This document shows positions 48,545 to 61,316 of a DNA stretch of 64,000 nucleotides, in pieces. Made by a program: the position numbers and the translations under genes. Position 1 is the first letter of the stretch; each line of letters starts with the position of its first letter. The stretch spans positions 344,166-408,165 of the forward strand of contig NZ_JXQD01000025.1 of assembly GCF_002100145.1 (NCBI RefSeq), read 5' to 3'. This DNA comes from Vibrio sp. qd031 (GTDB lineage: Bacteria; Pseudomonadota; Gammaproteobacteria; Enterobacterales; Vibrionaceae). The notes below the pieces were generated by a model, which did not search any database, was not told the origin of the DNA, and saw nothing but the letters and a program-made list of their open reading frames with translations.

Positions 48545-49669
48545 TTAGCTGAATTTAGCGATTGCGTCTTGCGGCGCTAGGTAGTCTAAGTTAAACCCTT
48601 CAGCCACTTCTTTGCAGGTGACTTGTCCATGAATAACGTTTAGACCTAGCATGAAGCCTTTGTCTTGCAATAGCGCTTCTTTGTAGCCAAGGTTTGCCAG
48701 TTTTATGATGTATGGCAAAGTTGCATTATTTAATGCAAACGTCGAGGTGCGGGCGACGGCACCTGGCATGTTAGCTACACAGTAGTGCACAACGTCGTCT
48801 ACGATGTAAGTGGGCTCTGCGTGTGTTGTCGCGTGCGACGTAGCAAAACAGCCACCTTGGTCTATCGCAACATCAACCACCGCTGCACCAGCCTTCATCT
48901 TCGCAATGTGATCTTTTGTAACAAGTTTTGGAGCCGCTGCACCAGGAATAAGCACCGCACCAATAACAAGATCAGCTGAGGTTACGTGCTTTTCTATCGC
49001 GTCTGTGGTTGAGTATACCACTTTAGCACGTCCTTGGAACTCTTCATCTAAACGACGAAGTGTATCTAGGCTACGGTCTAGGATGGTGACGTCGGCACGC
49101 ATGCCCACAGCCATACGAGCTGCGTTAGCACCCACCACACCGCCACCAATAACTACAACTTTAGCAGGTTCTACACCAGGCACACCACCTAGTAGAAGTC
49201 CTTGACCAGCTTGAGATTTTTCTAAACATTGAGCACCAGCTTGGATAGACATTCGACCTGCAACCTCAGACATTGGTGCTAATAGTGGTAAGCGACCCAT
49301 ATTATCTGTTACAGTCTCATAGGCTATGCAGACGGCTTTGCTATTGATTAGTTCCTCGGTTTGTGGAAAATCTGGTGCAAGGTGCAAATAAGTGAATAGT
49401 ATTTGCCCTTCACGTAGCATAGCTCGCTCAACAGCTTGAGGTTCTTTAACTTTAACGATCATCTCAGCTTTAGCGAATACGTCTGCAGCAGTTGGAAGAA
49501 TGGATGCGCCAACAGCAATGTAGTCTTCGTCACTAAAACCTATGCCAACACCTGCGTTAGTTTCGACATAGACTTCATGCCCGTGAGTAATCACCTCACG
49601 TACGCTAGATGGCACCATACCGACACGGTACTCATGGTTCTTTATTTCCTTTGGGATACCAATGATCAT
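48545..49669 (-). CDS. ald: Alanine dehydrogenase
   Basis: Ald interconverts alanine and pyruvate with NAD. The 374-residue protein starts [20 protein letters not shown], has Lys75 in VKVKEP and His96 in FTYLHLAPD (substrate site), and the nucleotide fold [20 protein letters not shown]. It is divergent from lrp across 157 bp; Lrp or a relative commonly controls ald, so local regulation is likely. Confidence 0.96.
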   Translation of the reverse strand: MIIGIPKEIKNHEYRVGMVPSSVREVITHGHEVYVETNAGVGIGFSDEDYIAVGASILPTAADVFAKAEMIVKVKEPQAVERAMLREGQILFTYLHLAPDFPQTEELINSKAVCIAYETVTDNMGRLPLLAPMSEVAGRMSIQAGAQCLEKSQAGQGLLLGGVPGVEPAKVVVIGGGVVGANAARMAVGMRADVTILDRSLDTLRRLDEEFQGRAKVVYSTTDAIEKHVTSADLVIGAVLIPGAAAPKLVTKDHIAKMKAGAAVVDVAIDQGGCFATSHATTHAEPTYIVDDVVHYCVANMPGAVARTSTFALNNATLPYIIKLANLGYKEALLQDKGFMLGLNVIHGQVTCKEVAEGFNLDYLAPQDAIAKFS

Positions 49670-49826
49670 CCTGACTCCTCCTAAAAAACTAGTTGTTGTA
49701 ACTGCCTTGTGGTTGATAGTGGCAGATTTAACGCTAGTATAATGGCCACAACATAAAATTAGATGCTAAAGATTATAAAGTTGTAGTATAAATGTTTGCA
49801 AGGAAGTAAAAAGGTGGAATAAAAAA

Positions 49827-50321
49827 ATGGTAGATAACAATAATAAGCCGTCCAAGGAGCTGGACCGAATTGATCGCAATATCCTTAACGAATTGCAAAA
49901 AGACGGTCGAATCTCGAATGTAGAGTTGTCAAAGCGCGTAGGTTTATCACCTACACCTTGTTTGGAGCGTGTACGTCGTTTAGAGCGCCAAGGCTATATT
50001 TTAGGGTATACCGCTCAGCTCAATCCTCAATATTTGGATGCATCATTATTAGTATTTGTTGAGATCACTCTCAACCGCGGTGCACCTGATGTGTTTGAGC
50101 AGTTTAATAGTGCGGTTCAAAAGTTGGACGATATTCAAGAATGCCACCTTGTGTCAGGAGATTTCGATTACCTACTTAAAACACGTGTGTCTGATATGAG
50201 CGCCTATCGCAAACTTCTAGGGGATACTCTACTGCGTTTGCCTGGTGTAAACGACACTCGTACATACGTTGTGATGGAAGAAGTGAAACAGAGCAATCAC
50301 TTAGTGATAAAAACGCGCTGA
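49827..50321 (+). CDS. lrp: Leucine-responsive regulatory protein
   Basis: Lrp is a global feast/famine regulator. The 164-residue protein has the N-terminal helix-turn-helix (LDRIDRNILNELQKDGRISNVELSKRVGLSPTPCLERVRRLERQGYI) and the C-terminal RAM domain (FVEITLNRGAPDVFEQF, VSGDFDYLLKTRVSDMSAYR). The length equals E. coli Lrp. It is transcribed away from ald and towards ftsK, with its own terminator. Confidence 0.96.
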   Translation: MVDNNNKPSKELDRIDRNILNELQKDGRISNVELSKRVGLSPTPCLERVRRLERQGYILGYTAQLNPQYLDASLLVFVEITLNRGAPDVFEQFNSAVQKLDDIQECHLVSGDFDYLLKTRVSDMSAYRKLLGDTLLRLPGVNDTRTYVVMEEVKQSNHLVIKTR

Positions 50322-50391
50322 TTCACGAGAAAGAAAACTCAACTCTCATCGGGATTGGGTTTTACTTTCAACAAGGTTACACTAAACAAAT

Positions 50392-50418
50392 ATGAGCGGC
50401 GCTTGCCGCTTTTTTTGG
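50392..50418 (+). terminator. Terminator of lrp
   Basis: AGCGGC and GCCGCT pair around GCTT and are followed by six or seven T's. Confidence 0.87.
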
Positions 50419-50477
50419 TCATTAGGAAGTAGAGTCGCGGTCCTTACAGTGATCTAGCGACACCAACAACGGTCTTT

Positions 50478-53363
50478 ATGTTTACAAAGCGCGATAAAAT
50501 CACAATCATCGAACACAGTGGTGTTACATCGGATAAATCTCGTCTCTCTGGAGGCCAGCGTTTAATGGAAGGGGCTTTTATTCTTGGAATACTCGCCAGT
50601 ATTCTGCTATCTGTCGCCCTGTTTTCTTTTGACCCCGCCGATCCATCATGGTCTCAAACGGCGTGGCAAGGCACCATTAATAATGCCGGTGGTCAAATTG
50701 GTGCTTGGCTTGCCGATACGTTTTTCTTTTTATTTGGTGTACTCGCCTACACCATACCCGCGTTACTGTTGTTATTGGTTTGGGTTTTCTTCCGCCGTCG
50801 TCATTCTAATGAACCTATCGATTTGATGATTTGGGGCACACGAGCTCTAGGGTTTACGTTAGTACTTATTACCAGTTGCGCTATGGCAGACATTAATTTT
50901 GATGATATTTGGTACTTTTCATCGGGTGGTGTGATTGGCGATGTGATCACAGGTCTTGTGATGCCAATGTTAAATAGCCTTGGTACTACTATTGCAATGC
51001 TGTTTGTCTGGGCGGCAGGGATGACTTTATTTACCGGTATCTCGTGGATCTCGGTTGTCGAAGGCATCGGTAAAACTGCAATCATCGCGACGGTTAGCGC
51101 TCTAAACTTAGTTCGTGGTAAGAGTACACAGCAATATGAAGCCTCCCTTGAAGCGGAAGACCCTCCATTAACTGAGCTGTCTAACTCAAACAACAGCGAC
51201 GAACTCGATGCTTCAAGTGGTACTTACACTATTGACCCACCACTTATCAAGCCAAGTTCAGCGACCAAACTAGTCGACGAAGCGCGGGTTACCGCAAAGA
51301 GTGAGCCAACAGAATACAAAATCCACATTCCTTCGGCTGCGACGCCGTATCAGGCACCCGACGTGGATGATGAGCCTGAATTTGATCGCACCGCTAACTT
51401 GCACGCAACCATCGACCAGTTAGAACATGATGCTGTAACGCACAACGATATTGATGCACAAAGCCAACATCTGGAGTTAAGTCAATCTGCCGTTGCAACA
51501 CCGATAGAGCAGACGCCACCATGGGTTAACGACAGTGCAACTGACAATGACGTATTGCTTGGCTCTATTGATGATATTGACGTTGAGGATTCTCCTTTCT
51601 CTATAGAAGAGAGAGAGCCAGAGCGCGACCATGCAGGACATATTCCTCCAACAATCGATTTAGAACAGCTCGACACTCTGGGTGCAGCTACTGACAGCGA
51701 CATCGTCGCATATGCGCCAGCTCAAGCCGAGTCAGAGCCAGAAGGTAGGACAGAGCAGCAACAAAATGCAGACGCTTTAGGGGCATTAGTTAATGAAGCA
51801 CAAAAGAATATGGCTGGTAAACAGAATCCGTTCTTAATGAAGAGAGAACAAGATTTACCTAAGCCTACGACGCCGATGCCAACTCTCGAGCTTTTGTATC
51901 ATCCAGAAAAACGCGATACCTTTATTGATAGAGAAGGGCTCGAAAATATTGCGCGATTGGTCGAGTCTAAGCTGGCCGATTACAAGATCACCGCTAAGGT
52001 CGTCGACATCTTCCCAGGGCCTGTTATCACTCGTTTTGAACTCGATCTTGCTCCAGGGGTTAAGGTATCTCGTATTTCGAGTCTCTCTATGGACTTGGCA
52101 CGATCACTCTCTGCTCTGGCGGTACGCGTGGTAGAAGTGATCCCTGGTAAGCCTTACGTTGGCTTAGAGCTTCCTAATGTGAAACGCCAAACTGTCTTTT
52201 TCTCTGATGTTGTGGGCAGCGAACAATTTGTAAACGCCAAATCGCCAACCACGGTGGTTATGGGGCAAGATATTGCAGGTGAAGCGGTTATCGCCGATAT
52301 CGCCAAAATGCCACACGTGCTAGTCGCGGGGACGACAGGCTCGGGTAAATCGGTTGGGGTCAATGTCATGATCCTTAGTATGCTGTACAAAGCGAAGCCA
52401 GAAGATCTTCGCTTTATCATGATCGATCCGAAAATGCTCGAGCTTTCAATCTATGAAGGCATTCCTCACCTGCTCTCTGAAGTGGTCACCGACATGAAAG
52501 ACGCTGCTAATGCGTTGCGTTGGTGTGTTGGCGAAATGGAACGACGCTACAAGCTGATGTCGGCATTAGGAGTTCGTAACGTCAAAGGCTTTAATGACAA
52601 ACTCAAAATGGCCGCAGCGGCGGGCCATCCCATCCACGACCCATTGTGGCAAGATGGCGACAGTATGGATGCAGAACCACCGCTGCTAGAAAAACTGCCG
52701 TATATCGTAGTGGTGGTGGATGAGTTTGCTGACTTGATCATGGTGGTCGGTAAAAAAGTGGAAGAACTCATTGCACGAATTGCTCAAAAGGCGCGTGCAG
52801 CGGGTATTCATCTAATATTAGCGACCCAACGACCATCGGTAGATGTGATTACTGGGCTTATCAAAGCGAACATCCCAACCCGTATGGCGTTTACTGTTTC
52901 GACGAAAACCGATTCAAGAACCATACTGGATCAAGGTGGCGCAGAGTCACTCTTAGGCATGGGTGATATGCTTTATTTACCGCCGGGCTCTAGCCATACT
53001 ATTCGTGTACATGGTGCGTTTGCCTCCGACGATGATGTGCACGCGGTGGTAAACGATTGGAAAGCGCGTGGAAAACCGAATTACATATCAGAAATAACCC
53101 ATGGCGATCAGTCTCCAGAGTCACTACTGCCTGGCGAAAGTCCTGAAGGGGAAGAAGAGCTGGACGTGCTTTTTGACCAAGTTGTGGTTCATGTGACTGA
53201 AACACGAAGAGGTTCAGTTTCTGGCGTACAGCGTAAATTTAAGATTGGCTACAACCGTGCCGCGCGCATCGTTGAGCAATTAGAAGCACAAGGGATTGTG
53301 AGTGCCCCTGGCCACAACGGAAATCGTGAAGTTTTGGCCCCACCACCGATTAAAGATATTTAG
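50478..53363 (+). CDS. ftsK: DNA translocase FtsK
   Basis: FtsK couples chromosome dimer resolution (XerCD/dif) to septation. The 961-residue protein has four membrane segments in the first 200 residues, an acidic Glu/Ser/Asp linker (about 220-450), the RecA-like motor with Walker [11 protein letters not shown] at about 617-626 and [11 protein letters not shown], and the C-terminal gamma winged helix ([26 protein letters not shown]) that reads KOPS. It is shorter than E. coli FtsK (1329) because the linker is short. lrp-ftsK-lolA-rarA-serS is the standard order. Confidence 0.97.
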   Translation: MFTKRDKITIIEHSGVTSDKSRLSGGQRLMEGAFILGILASILLSVALFSFDPADPSWSQTAWQGTINNAGGQIGAWLADTFFFLFGVLAYTIPALLLLLVWVFFRRRHSNEPIDLMIWGTRALGFTLVLITSCAMADINFDDIWYFSSGGVIGDVITGLVMPMLNSLGTTIAMLFVWAAGMTLFTGISWISVVEGIGKTAIIATVSALNLVRGKSTQQYEASLEAEDPPLTELSNSNNSDELDASSGTYTIDPPLIKPSSATKLVDEARVTAKSEPTEYKIHIPSAATPYQAPDVDDEPEFDRTANLHATIDQLEHDAVTHNDIDAQSQHLELSQSAVATPIEQTPPWVNDSATDNDVLLGSIDDIDVEDSPFSIEEREPERDHAGHIPPTIDLEQLDTLGAATDSDIVAYAPAQAESEPEGRTEQQQNADALGALVNEAQKNMAGKQNPFLMKREQDLPKPTTPMPTLELLYHPEKRDTFIDREGLENIARLVESKLADYKITAKVVDIFPGPVITRFELDLAPGVKVSRISSLSMDLARSLSALAVRVVEVIPGKPYVGLELPNVKRQTVFFSDVVGSEQFVNAKSPTTVVMGQDIAGEAVIADIAKMPHVLVAGTTGSGKSVGVNVMILSMLYKAKPEDLRFIMIDPKMLELSIYEGIPHLLSEVVTDMKDAANALRWCVGEMERRYKLMSALGVRNVKGFNDKLKMAAAAGHPIHDPLWQDGDSMDAEPPLLEKLPYIVVVVDEFADLIMVVGKKVEELIARIAQKARAAGIHLILATQRPSVDVITGLIKANIPTRMAFTVSTKTDSRTILDQGGAESLLGMGDMLYLPPGSSHTIRVHGAFASDDDVHAVVNDWKARGKPNYISEITHGDQSPESLLPGESPEGEEELDVLFDQVVVHVTETRRGSVSGVQRKFKIGYNRAARIVEQLEAQGIVSAPGHNGNREVLAPPPIKDI

Positions 53364-53371
53364 GAGTCCCG

Positions 53372-53977
53372 ATGTTAAAATACTGCGCCCTGTTACTGGT
53401 GAGTTTTGGAGTACTGGCCAACCCTCAACAAGAGTTGGTAGAGAGAATAAACAAAACCGACGGTTTTAGTGCCAACTTTTCACAGCAAGTGCTCAGCCCC
53501 GATAATGAAGTGCTTATGGAAGGTGAAGGTAAAGTTGAGATTTCTAAACCAAGCTTATTTCGTTGGACGCTGACGGCCCCTGATGAAGAAGTGATGGTCT
53601 CTGATGGTAAAGCGCTGTGGTACTACAGCCCGTTTATTGAGCAAGTTTCCATTTATGATGCGCAAACGGCCATTGAGCAGACGCCATTTGTGTTACTAAC
53701 ACGCAATAAAAGCAGTGACTGGGACAAGTATTCTATTACCCAGCAAGATAACCGCTTTGTGTTAACGCCGACCGCAATCGACAGTAACCAAGGTCAGTTT
53801 TATATCGACATTACCTCAAAAGGCGTGGTTGAAGGCTTCAGCGTTGTCGAGCAAGACGGTCAGCGCAGCCATTTTGAATTCAGTCAATTTGCCAGCACGG
53901 TTCCAAGCAAAGATCGTTTTGTGTTTACAACACCAGACGGTGTTGAAGTGGACGATCAACGTTCTAACATTGAGTAG
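53372..53977 (+). CDS. lolA: Outer-membrane lipoprotein carrier protein LolA
   Basis: LolA carries lipoproteins from the LolCDE exporter to LolB across the periplasm. The 201-residue precursor has a short signal peptide (about residues 1-16, cleavage after VLA) and the LolA core with [31 protein letters not shown] and [19 protein letters not shown] before the ATG; it is 8 bp after ftsK and 5 bp before rarA, within one operon. Confidence 0.96.
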   Translation: MLKYCALLLVSFGVLANPQQELVERINKTDGFSANFSQQVLSPDNEVLMEGEGKVEISKPSLFRWTLTAPDEEVMVSDGKALWYYSPFIEQVSIYDAQTAIEQTPFVLLTRNKSSDWDKYSITQQDNRFVLTPTAIDSNQGQFYIDITSKGVVEGFSVVEQDGQRSHFEFSQFASTVPSKDRFVFTTPDGVEVDDQRSNIE

Positions 53978-53982
53978 CCGCC

Positions 53983-55329
53983 ATGAGTAACCTTAGTCTG
54001 GATTTTTCTGGCGATGAAGATTTTCGCCCCCTAGCGGCCAGAATGCGTCCGCAAACTCTTGAGCAATATGTTGGCCAGGCTCACGTGGTGGGTGAAGGAA
54101 AACCTTTGTACCGAGCTCTGCAAGCAGGCCAGATTCATTCGATGATACTCTGGGGTCCTCCTGGCACGGGCAAAACAACCCTTGCCGAAGTGGCTGCAAA
54201 TTACGTCAACGCCGATGTTGAGCGGGTCTCAGCGGTGACCTCTGGGGTCAAAGACATTCGTGCTGCTATTGAGCGAGCGAGAGAAAACAAACTCGCGGGT
54301 AGAAAGACCATTTTGTTTGTGGACGAGGTGCATCGCTTTAACAAAAGCCAGCAAGACGCTTTCTTACCGCATATTGAAGATGGCACTGTTACCTTCATCG
54401 GTGCTACCACCGAAAACCCCTCGTTCGAGCTCAATAACGCATTGCTGTCTCGGGCACGAGTGTACAAACTAACCTCACTCAGCAATCAAGACATCGAACT
54501 CCTCATCAGACAAGCAGTTGAGGATAAAGAACGCGGGTTAGGAGAATATGAGGCGCATTTTGACGATGGCGTCGTTGCGCGTTTGGCAGAATGGGTAAAC
54601 GGCGATGGTCGTATGTCGCTGAATTACTTAGAGCTTTTGTATGACATGGCGCAAGAAGTCGACGGTGTCAAACAGATCACACTGCCGCTGCTTGCCCAAG
54701 TGGCTGGCGAAAAAGTGTCTCGTTTTGATAACAAAGGCGATATTTGGTACGACTTAATTTCAGCGGTGCACAAATCAATTCGTGGATCGGATCCCGATGC
54801 TGCGCTCTATTGGTCGGCGCGCATGATCAGTGCAGGCTGCGATCCGTTGTATATTGCAAGGCGATTGCTGGCCATTGCTTCTGAGGACATCGGTAACGCC
54901 GATCCTAGAGCGATGCAGGTCGCGGTGAGTGCATGGGACTGCTTTACTCGAATAGGCCCCGCAGAAGGCGAGAGAGCGCTCGCACAAGCGGTCGTATACT
55001 TGGCGTGCGCGCCTAAGAGTAATGCGGTGTACACGGCATGGAAGCAAGCGTTATCCGATGCACGAAATCTGCCAGAGTTTGAAGTGCCACCTCACCTCAG
55101 AAATGCACCGACTAAATTGATGCAAGAGCTAGGTTATGGTGAAGGCTATCGTTATGCTCATGATGAGCCTGGCGCTTATGCCGCTGGCGAGAGTTACTTT
55201 CCGCCAGAAATGGATACCACTCGCTACTATTTCCCTCAAAATCGAGGGCTTGAGACTAAAATCAGCGAAAAGCTCGACTATTTGCACTCTTTAAACCAAA
55301 ATAGCCCGCAAAAGCGCTACAAAAAATAG
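53983..55329 (+). CDS. rarA: Replication-associated recombination protein A
   Basis: RarA (MgsA) is an AAA+ ATPase related to the clamp loader and Mgs1/WRNIP1, acting at stalled forks. The 448-residue protein has Walker [10 protein letters not shown] (58-66), [20 protein letters not shown] (Walker B), sensor [10 protein letters not shown], and the C-terminal tetramerisation domain ([21 protein letters not shown]). It follows lolA by 5 bp; serS follows after 106 bp. Confidence 0.96.
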   Translation: MSNLSLDFSGDEDFRPLAARMRPQTLEQYVGQAHVVGEGKPLYRALQAGQIHSMILWGPPGTGKTTLAEVAANYVNADVERVSAVTSGVKDIRAAIERARENKLAGRKTILFVDEVHRFNKSQQDAFLPHIEDGTVTFIGATTENPSFELNNALLSRARVYKLTSLSNQDIELLIRQAVEDKERGLGEYEAHFDDGVVARLAEWVNGDGRMSLNYLELLYDMAQEVDGVKQITLPLLAQVAGEKVSRFDNKGDIWYDLISAVHKSIRGSDPDAALYWSARMISAGCDPLYIARRLLAIASEDIGNADPRAMQVAVSAWDCFTRIGPAEGERALAQAVVYLACAPKSNAVYTAWKQALSDARNLPEFEVPPHLRNAPTKLMQELGYGEGYRYAHDEPGAYAAGESYFPPEMDTTRYYFPQNRGLETKISEKLDYLHSLNQNSPQKRYKK

Positions 55330-55396
55330 CTTTTTTTGGCTATTGTTAACCGCTATATTTTAAGATTCAAATTTGGTCGTCTTACGACTCGTCTGA

Positions 55397-56743
<1,347 letters not shown>

Positions 56744-56817
56744 TGTAACTCTGTAAAGCACAGCGCTTTTGACGTCACTTTACGCTAAGTTACGTTAAAG
56801 CAGAGATTCAAAACAAT

Positions 56818-56858
56818 TAGGGACATTTTCCAGTTTGGAAAATGTCCCTTTTTTTTAT
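56818..56858. terminator. Strong terminator between serS and the ABC permease
   Basis: GGGACATTTTCC pairs perfectly with GGAAAATGTCCC around a 5-base loop, then eight or more T's. It lies between converging genes. Confidence 0.9.
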
Positions 56859-56874
56859 TAGCTAAATTGCCCAG

Positions 56875-57876
56875 CTATCGAGCGTGGCCTTGCCACTTAA
56901 ATAGATAGGACCCAAGTCCTAAAAACCCAACGGTCATAGCACACAACACCGCCACATTTGGCCAAACGTCCATCAAGCTAGCACCATCCAACATAATGGC
57001 TCTTGCCCCTTCCAGCAAATGAGTGAGTGGGAATACCTTAGTGAGGGTTTGAATAAAATCGGGACTGCCCTCCAACGAAAACCACACACCCGATAGCATC
57101 ATCATTGGCCAAGACACTAAATTGAGCATTCCACCTATAAATTCCTCGGACTCAGAGCGGCATGCAATGAGCAGAGATAATGAAATAATGGAGGCGGTGC
57201 CCAAAATGGCAATCAGCAGTAAATCCAAATAGCTGCCTAACATATAAAAACCAAACATGAAGTTACAGGCAATAAAAATACCGCTGGTGATTGCCGTCAC
57301 GATCAATAGCCGAGAAATGACTTGTGCGGACAAAAACTCAAACGCTTTAAGCGGCGTTGCGTTGAGTCGTTTTAATACCGAGTTTTTACGATATCGAACG
57401 ATCACATACCCCACACCAAATAGGCATGAAAACATCATGTTCATGGCTAATATCCCAGGGACAACCCAGTCTAAGTAGCGAATTTGTTTTCCGTCAATGA
57501 CCCCTTTTTGATATTGGGTGTCTTCGCCTAGTAGTAGCTTCTCAACGATGTATCCATTGGCTGAGCTACTGTTTATCCAATACTGTTGTGACTGACCTGA
57601 GACGACCAAATCCACTTTATGCTGGCTAAGCTTGAGCATCGCTTGTTGCTCGTCGTCGTAAGGAATAAATTCCAAATACTCTAGAGCTTGAAGAGGGTGT
57701 GAGCTTGATTGGTTTAACACCCCAACTTTATAGAGCGTAGGGTTGTCATTGGAAAATACAAAGGCAAACCCCACCACCATCAATACAGGAAAGACTAAGT
57801 TCCAGCCTAAGGCTGACCGGTCGCGGGTGAACTCATAATTTCGGGCAATGAGAATGGCTAAAAATCGTTTAAACAT
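56875..57876 (-). CDS. ABC-2 type transporter permease
   Basis: The 333-residue protein has an N-terminal membrane segment (about 24-42), a periplasmic loop to about residue 140, then five further segments (to SYLFKWQGHAR), the ABC-2 layout with LVVPGILAMNMMFSCLFGVGYVIVRYRKNSVLKRLNATPL. It overlaps the upstream ATPase gene by 8 bp, so both form one exporter; the substrate is unknown. It resembles the drug- or lipid-export class. Confidence 0.9.
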   Translation of the reverse strand: MFKRFLAILIARNYEFTRDRSALGWNLVFPVLMVVGFAFVFSNDNPTLYKVGVLNQSSSHPLQALEYLEFIPYDDEQQAMLKLSQHKVDLVVSGQSQQYWINSSSANGYIVEKLLLGEDTQYQKGVIDGKQIRYLDWVVPGILAMNMMFSCLFGVGYVIVRYRKNSVLKRLNATPLKAFEFLSAQVISRLLIVTAITSGIFIACNFMFGFYMLGSYLDLLLIAILGTASIISLSLLIACRSESEEFIGGMLNLVSWPMMMLSGVWFSLEGSPDFIQTLTKVFPLTHLLEGARAIMLDGASLMDVWPNVAVLCAMTVGFLGLGSYLFKWQGHAR

Positions 57877-58783
57877 GCTGAATCTCTTCCTGTGAGTTAG
57901 GGCTATCTTTCTCCAGTGAATGGCCGGTAAGTTTTAAGAACAGATCATCGAGTGTGGCAGACTTAACTTGTAAACCTTCTAAACTGATCCCCTGTTTAAT
58001 TAACGACGACAGTGTTGACTCAACATATTCGCTTTGGATATACCCACGCCCGTTACTGACCCTAATGGCCTCTTTTGAGGCGGTAGTGTTGAAGTTCTCT
58101 TCTGGCAAGCTTACTAAAGCCCCGCTAAAGTGATGTTGTAGAAGCTGATTTGGCACGCCTTGCTCGATGATTTTCCCTCGGCTCATGACCGCAATTTCGT
58201 CACAGAGATATTCGGCTTCATCCATGTAATGTGTGGTGAGGAGAATGCTTCTTCCAGACGCTTTGATATCGTTAATCAAGTCCCAAAATAGCCGACGGCT
58301 ATGGGGATCGAGTCCTGTGGTGGGTTCATCCAGAAACAGCAGTTGAGGGTCATTGATTAATGCCAGTGCGAGCAACAAGCGCTGTTTTTGGCCGCCGGAC
58401 AGTTTTCGATGGTCTTGGTTTAAAAACTCGCTGAGTTGACACTGCTCTATCAACGTCTCAATAGGCGTGGTATGCGGATAAAACGCAGAAAACAGAGTCA
58501 GTGTTTCTTTCACAGTAAGGAAGTCTTGCAGCGCGGTATGCTGAAACTGGATCCCCAGTTTCTCGTACACGGTTTTATCAATTGGTTGCTGCTGATACAA
58601 AATTTGCCCAGAGGTCGGTGCTACAATGCCTTCAAGCATCTCTATGGTGGTAGTTTTTCCTGCGCCATTGGGGCCGAGTAGACCGAAGCAACTGCCTGTT
58701 TTTACGCCAAAGCTAACGCCATCAACGGCTTTTAGCGTGCCAAAGTGGCGCGCCAAATCGCGCGCCTCTAGGATGTATTCCAT
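57869..58783 (-). CDS. ABC transporter ATP-binding protein
   Basis: The 304-residue ATPase has Walker A GPNGAGKTT (residues 36-44), the Q-loop IQFQHTALQDFLTVKETL, the signature LSGGQKQRL, Walker B LLFLDEPTTGLD and the H-loop TTHYMDEAEYL; a C-terminal extension of about 90 residues resembles DrrA-type subunits. It is the first gene of the pair with the permease, 50 bp downstream of bioA on the same strand; whether bioA transcription reads into it is not clear. Confidence 0.92.
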   Translation of the reverse strand: MEYILEARDLARHFGTLKAVDGVSFGVKTGSCFGLLGPNGAGKTTTIEMLEGIVAPTSGQILYQQQPIDKTVYEKLGIQFQHTALQDFLTVKETLTLFSAFYPHTTPIETLIEQCQLSEFLNQDHRKLSGGQKQRLLLALALINDPQLLFLDEPTTGLDPHSRRLFWDLINDIKASGRSILLTTHYMDEAEYLCDEIAVMSRGKIIEQGVPNQLLQHHFSGALVSLPEENFNTTASKEAIRVSNGRGYIQSEYVESTLSSLIKQGISLEGLQVKSATLDDLFLKLTGHSLEKDSPNSQEEIQHV

Positions 58784-58835
58784 GTGTGATTCCTTTCACA
58801 GGATCGTTATGACCCCTTGCATTAGCGAGGTAGTG

Positions 58836-60119
58836 TTAGTTGATCACGAAATGTTGTTTGTTGGAAACCGCTTTTTCAATAGCCTCTATCAGCAAGCGTA
58901 AATCGGACTCACTGCTGACGTAAGGTGGCATTATGTAAATGAGTTTTCCAAATGGACGGACCCAAACACCTTGTTCAACAAAAAATGCTTGTATGGATTC
59001 CATCGCGACTGGATGCGTAGCTTCAACCACTCCAATAGCACCTAACACTCTGATATCATGAACATACTCACACTCTAGCAGAGCAGGCATTTTCTGCTTA
59101 AGGAACTGCTCAATGTCGCGTACTTGCGACTGCCATTGTCCAGATTCGATGAGTTCAAGGCTTGCACACGCGACGGCGCACGCTAAGGGATTACCCATAA
59201 AAGTTGGGCCGTGCATAAAGCATCCTGCCTCACCGCCACAAACGATATCGGCTACGTGCTTACTGGTGAGCGTCGCCGAAAGCGTCATGTAACCACCGGT
59301 TAGCGCTTTACCGACACACATTATATCGGGCTGTATATCGGCATGTTCTACCGCAAACAGTTTACCGGTGCGGCCAAAGCCAGTAGCTATCTCATCACAA
59401 ATCAACAAGATCGAGTAGCGATCGCACAGGGCACGAACTTCTTTTAGATAATTTGGGTGATAGAAGCGCATCCCTCCAGCGCCTTGAACGATTGGCTCCA
59501 ATATAATGGCTGCGATGTCTGAATGTCGCTCAGCAAGCATCGCTTTTAGGGGGGCTATATCCGATGGATCCCAAACTCCGCCGAATACAGAAGAGGGAGA
59601 GTCGACAAACAAGTGTTCTGGCAAAAATCCTTTATACAGCGAGTGCATCGAGTTGTCTGGATCGGTCACTGACATCGCTGCGAACGTATCTCCATGATAG
59701 CCATGGCGAAGTGACACAAATTTCGAACGGCGCTCGCCTTTACTGTGCCAGTATTGCAGCGCCATTTTTAAACTGACTTCTACTGCGACAGAGCCCGAGT
59801 CAGCGAGAAACACTTGCTCGAGATTGTTGGGTGCCATTGCCAGTAATTTCTTGCATAGCTCAATGGCGGGTTGGTGGGTAATACCGCCAAACATAACGTG
59901 TGACATTTTATCCAGCTGCTCTTTTGCCGCGTTAGTAAGAGCTGGGTGGTTATAGCCGTGGATGGTTGACCACCACGATGACATGCCATCGACCAGTGTC
60001 GTTCCATCTTCTAAATGCAGATGTACACCTTTGGCGCTGACCACTGGATAGCAGGTCAGAGGAGATAAGGTTGAGGTGTAGGGATGCCAGATATGCTGGC
60101 GGTCAAACTCTAAATCCAT
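58836..60119 (-). CDS. bioA: Adenosylmethionine--8-amino-7-oxononanoate aminotransferase
   Basis: BioA converts 8-amino-7-oxononanoate (KAPA) to diaminopelargonate using SAM as amino donor, with PLP. From the ATG at MDLEFDRQHIWHPYTS the protein has 427 residues, as E. coli BioA; an earlier in-frame ATG would add four. Visible are DGMSSWWSTIHGYNHP, DEIATGFGRTGKLFA (PLP-contact Asp) and the Schiff-base Lys in CVGKALTGGYM. It is divergent from bioBFCD with a BirA-type operator between. Confidence 0.96.
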   Translation of the reverse strand: MDLEFDRQHIWHPYTSTLSPLTCYPVVSAKGVHLHLEDGTTLVDGMSSWWSTIHGYNHPALTNAAKEQLDKMSHVMFGGITHQPAIELCKKLLAMAPNNLEQVFLADSGSVAVEVSLKMALQYWHSKGERRSKFVSLRHGYHGDTFAAMSVTDPDNSMHSLYKGFLPEHLFVDSPSSVFGGVWDPSDIAPLKAMLAERHSDIAAIILEPIVQGAGGMRFYHPNYLKEVRALCDRYSILLICDEIATGFGRTGKLFAVEHADIQPDIMCVGKALTGGYMTLSATLTSKHVADIVCGGEAGCFMHGPTFMGNPLACAVACASLELIESGQWQSQVRDIEQFLKQKMPALLECEYVHDIRVLGAIGVVEATHPVAMESIQAFFVEQGVWVRPFGKLIYIMPPYVSSESDLRLLIEAIEKAVSNKQHFVIN

Positions 60120-60157
60120 GTAAAATTCCAAATTACAATCGGTGGATTTTTAACCAC

Positions 60158-60191
60158 CTGTAAACTTTTTGCGATCTGTGAAAGTTGACAG
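60158..60191. promoter_or_regulatory. BirA-type operator between bioA and bioB
   Basis: CTGTAAACT and AGTTGACAG form an inverted pair separated by 16 bases (9-16-9), fitting the TTGTAAACC-spacer-GGTTTACAA pattern of biotin repressor sites. It lies in the 132 bp between the divergent genes, where E. coli also has bioO. Confidence 0.78.
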
Positions 60192-60212
60192 TCTACCTAC
60201 TCTCGGTAGACT
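60190..60212 (+). promoter_or_regulatory. Hairpin between the biotin operator and bioB
   Basis: AGTCTACC and GGTAGACT pair perfectly around seven bases. The left arm touches the right half of the BirA site. It lies 40 bases before the bioB start and has no T-run, so it is not a terminator; it may be a leader hairpin. Confidence 0.55.
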
Positions 60213-60251
60213 AGCCAATATTAAAACGAAAATCATCAGAAAGGACGCCCT

Positions 60252-61316
60252 GTGGAAGCGAATTTGGAACTTAAGCACGACTGGACATTGGAAGACGTAA
60301 ATGCGCTTCTTGATCTCCCCTTTATGGATCTACTGTATCAGGCTCAAACCGTGCACCGCCAGTATCAGCAACACAACTATGTGCAAGTGAGCACGTTGCT
60401 GTCGATAAAAACCGGTGCATGCCCCGAAGATTGTAAATATTGCCCGCAAAGTGCTCGTTACACCACCGATATTGATAAAGAGCGATTGATGGAAGTCGAG
60501 CGCGTTTTGGATGCGGCTCAAAAAGCCAAAGCGTCTGGCTCAACCCGTTTTTGTATGGGCGCGGCTTGGAAAAACCCCAAAGAAAGAGACATGCCGCTAC
60601 TTTCAGACATGATTAAAGGTGTGAAAGACCTTGGGCTAGAAACCTGTATGACTCTAGGCATGCTTACACCTGAGCAAGCAGAGCGTCTGTCGGATGCGGG
60701 CCTTGATTATTACAACCATAATCTGGATACCTCTCCCGAGTTCTACGGCAACATCATTACCACACGGACATACCAAGATCGCTTGGATACCCTGTCCCAT
60801 GTGCGTGACGCTGGCATGAAAATTTGCTCTGGCGGGATCATAGGGATGGGCGAAGGAGTAAACGATCGCGCCGGACTGCTAATGGAGCTGGCGAACCTAC
60901 CCGTACACCCAGAAAGTGTGCCTATCAATATGCTGGTAAAGGTAAAGGGCACACCGCTAGAAAATGCGGAAGATGTTGAACCTTTTGACTTTATTAAACT
61001 GATCGCTTGTGCGCGTATCATGATGCCTCATTCTGCGGTTCGTTTATCGGCCGGTCGCGAGAAAATGAACGAGCAAATGCAAGCGCTCTGTTTTATGGCG
61101 GGTGCTAACTCAGTATTTTATGGCTGTAAATTGTTAACTACCCCCAATCCTGATGAAGACAGCGATATGCTGCTGTTTAAAAAGCTGGGCATTAACAGTG
61201 TTGAAAAGGCTCAAAAACCCGACGAAGTGCAAGAGAGCGAGTTGCTGGATCAGGTTGTAGAGCGCGTCGCGTCTAGACCCACTAAAAACGATCTGTTCTA
61301 CGATGCCAGCGTTTAA
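60252..61316 (+). CDS. bioB: Biotin synthase
   Basis: BioB is a radical-SAM enzyme that inserts sulfur into dethiobiotin. The 354-residue protein has the [4Fe-4S] motif C57-x3-C61-x2-C64 ([12 protein letters not shown]), the [2Fe-2S] ligands among CMGAAW, TCMTLG and LICSGG-type sites (here [13 protein letters not shown]) and a conserved RLSAGRE Arg. The ATG-like start is GTG (preceded by AGGACG). It overlaps bioF by 14 bp at the end and is first in bioBFCD. Confidence 0.97.
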   Translation: MEANLELKHDWTLEDVNALLDLPFMDLLYQAQTVHRQYQQHNYVQVSTLLSIKTGACPEDCKYCPQSARYTTDIDKERLMEVERVLDAAQKAKASGSTRFCMGAAWKNPKERDMPLLSDMIKGVKDLGLETCMTLGMLTPEQAERLSDAGLDYYNHNLDTSPEFYGNIITTRTYQDRLDTLSHVRDAGMKICSGGIIGMGEGVNDRAGLLMELANLPVHPESVPINMLVKVKGTPLENAEDVEPFDFIKLIACARIMMPHSAVRLSAGREKMNEQMQALCFMAGANSVFYGCKLLTTPNPDEDSDMLLFKKLGINSVEKAQKPDEVQESELLDQVVERVASRPTKNDLFYDASV

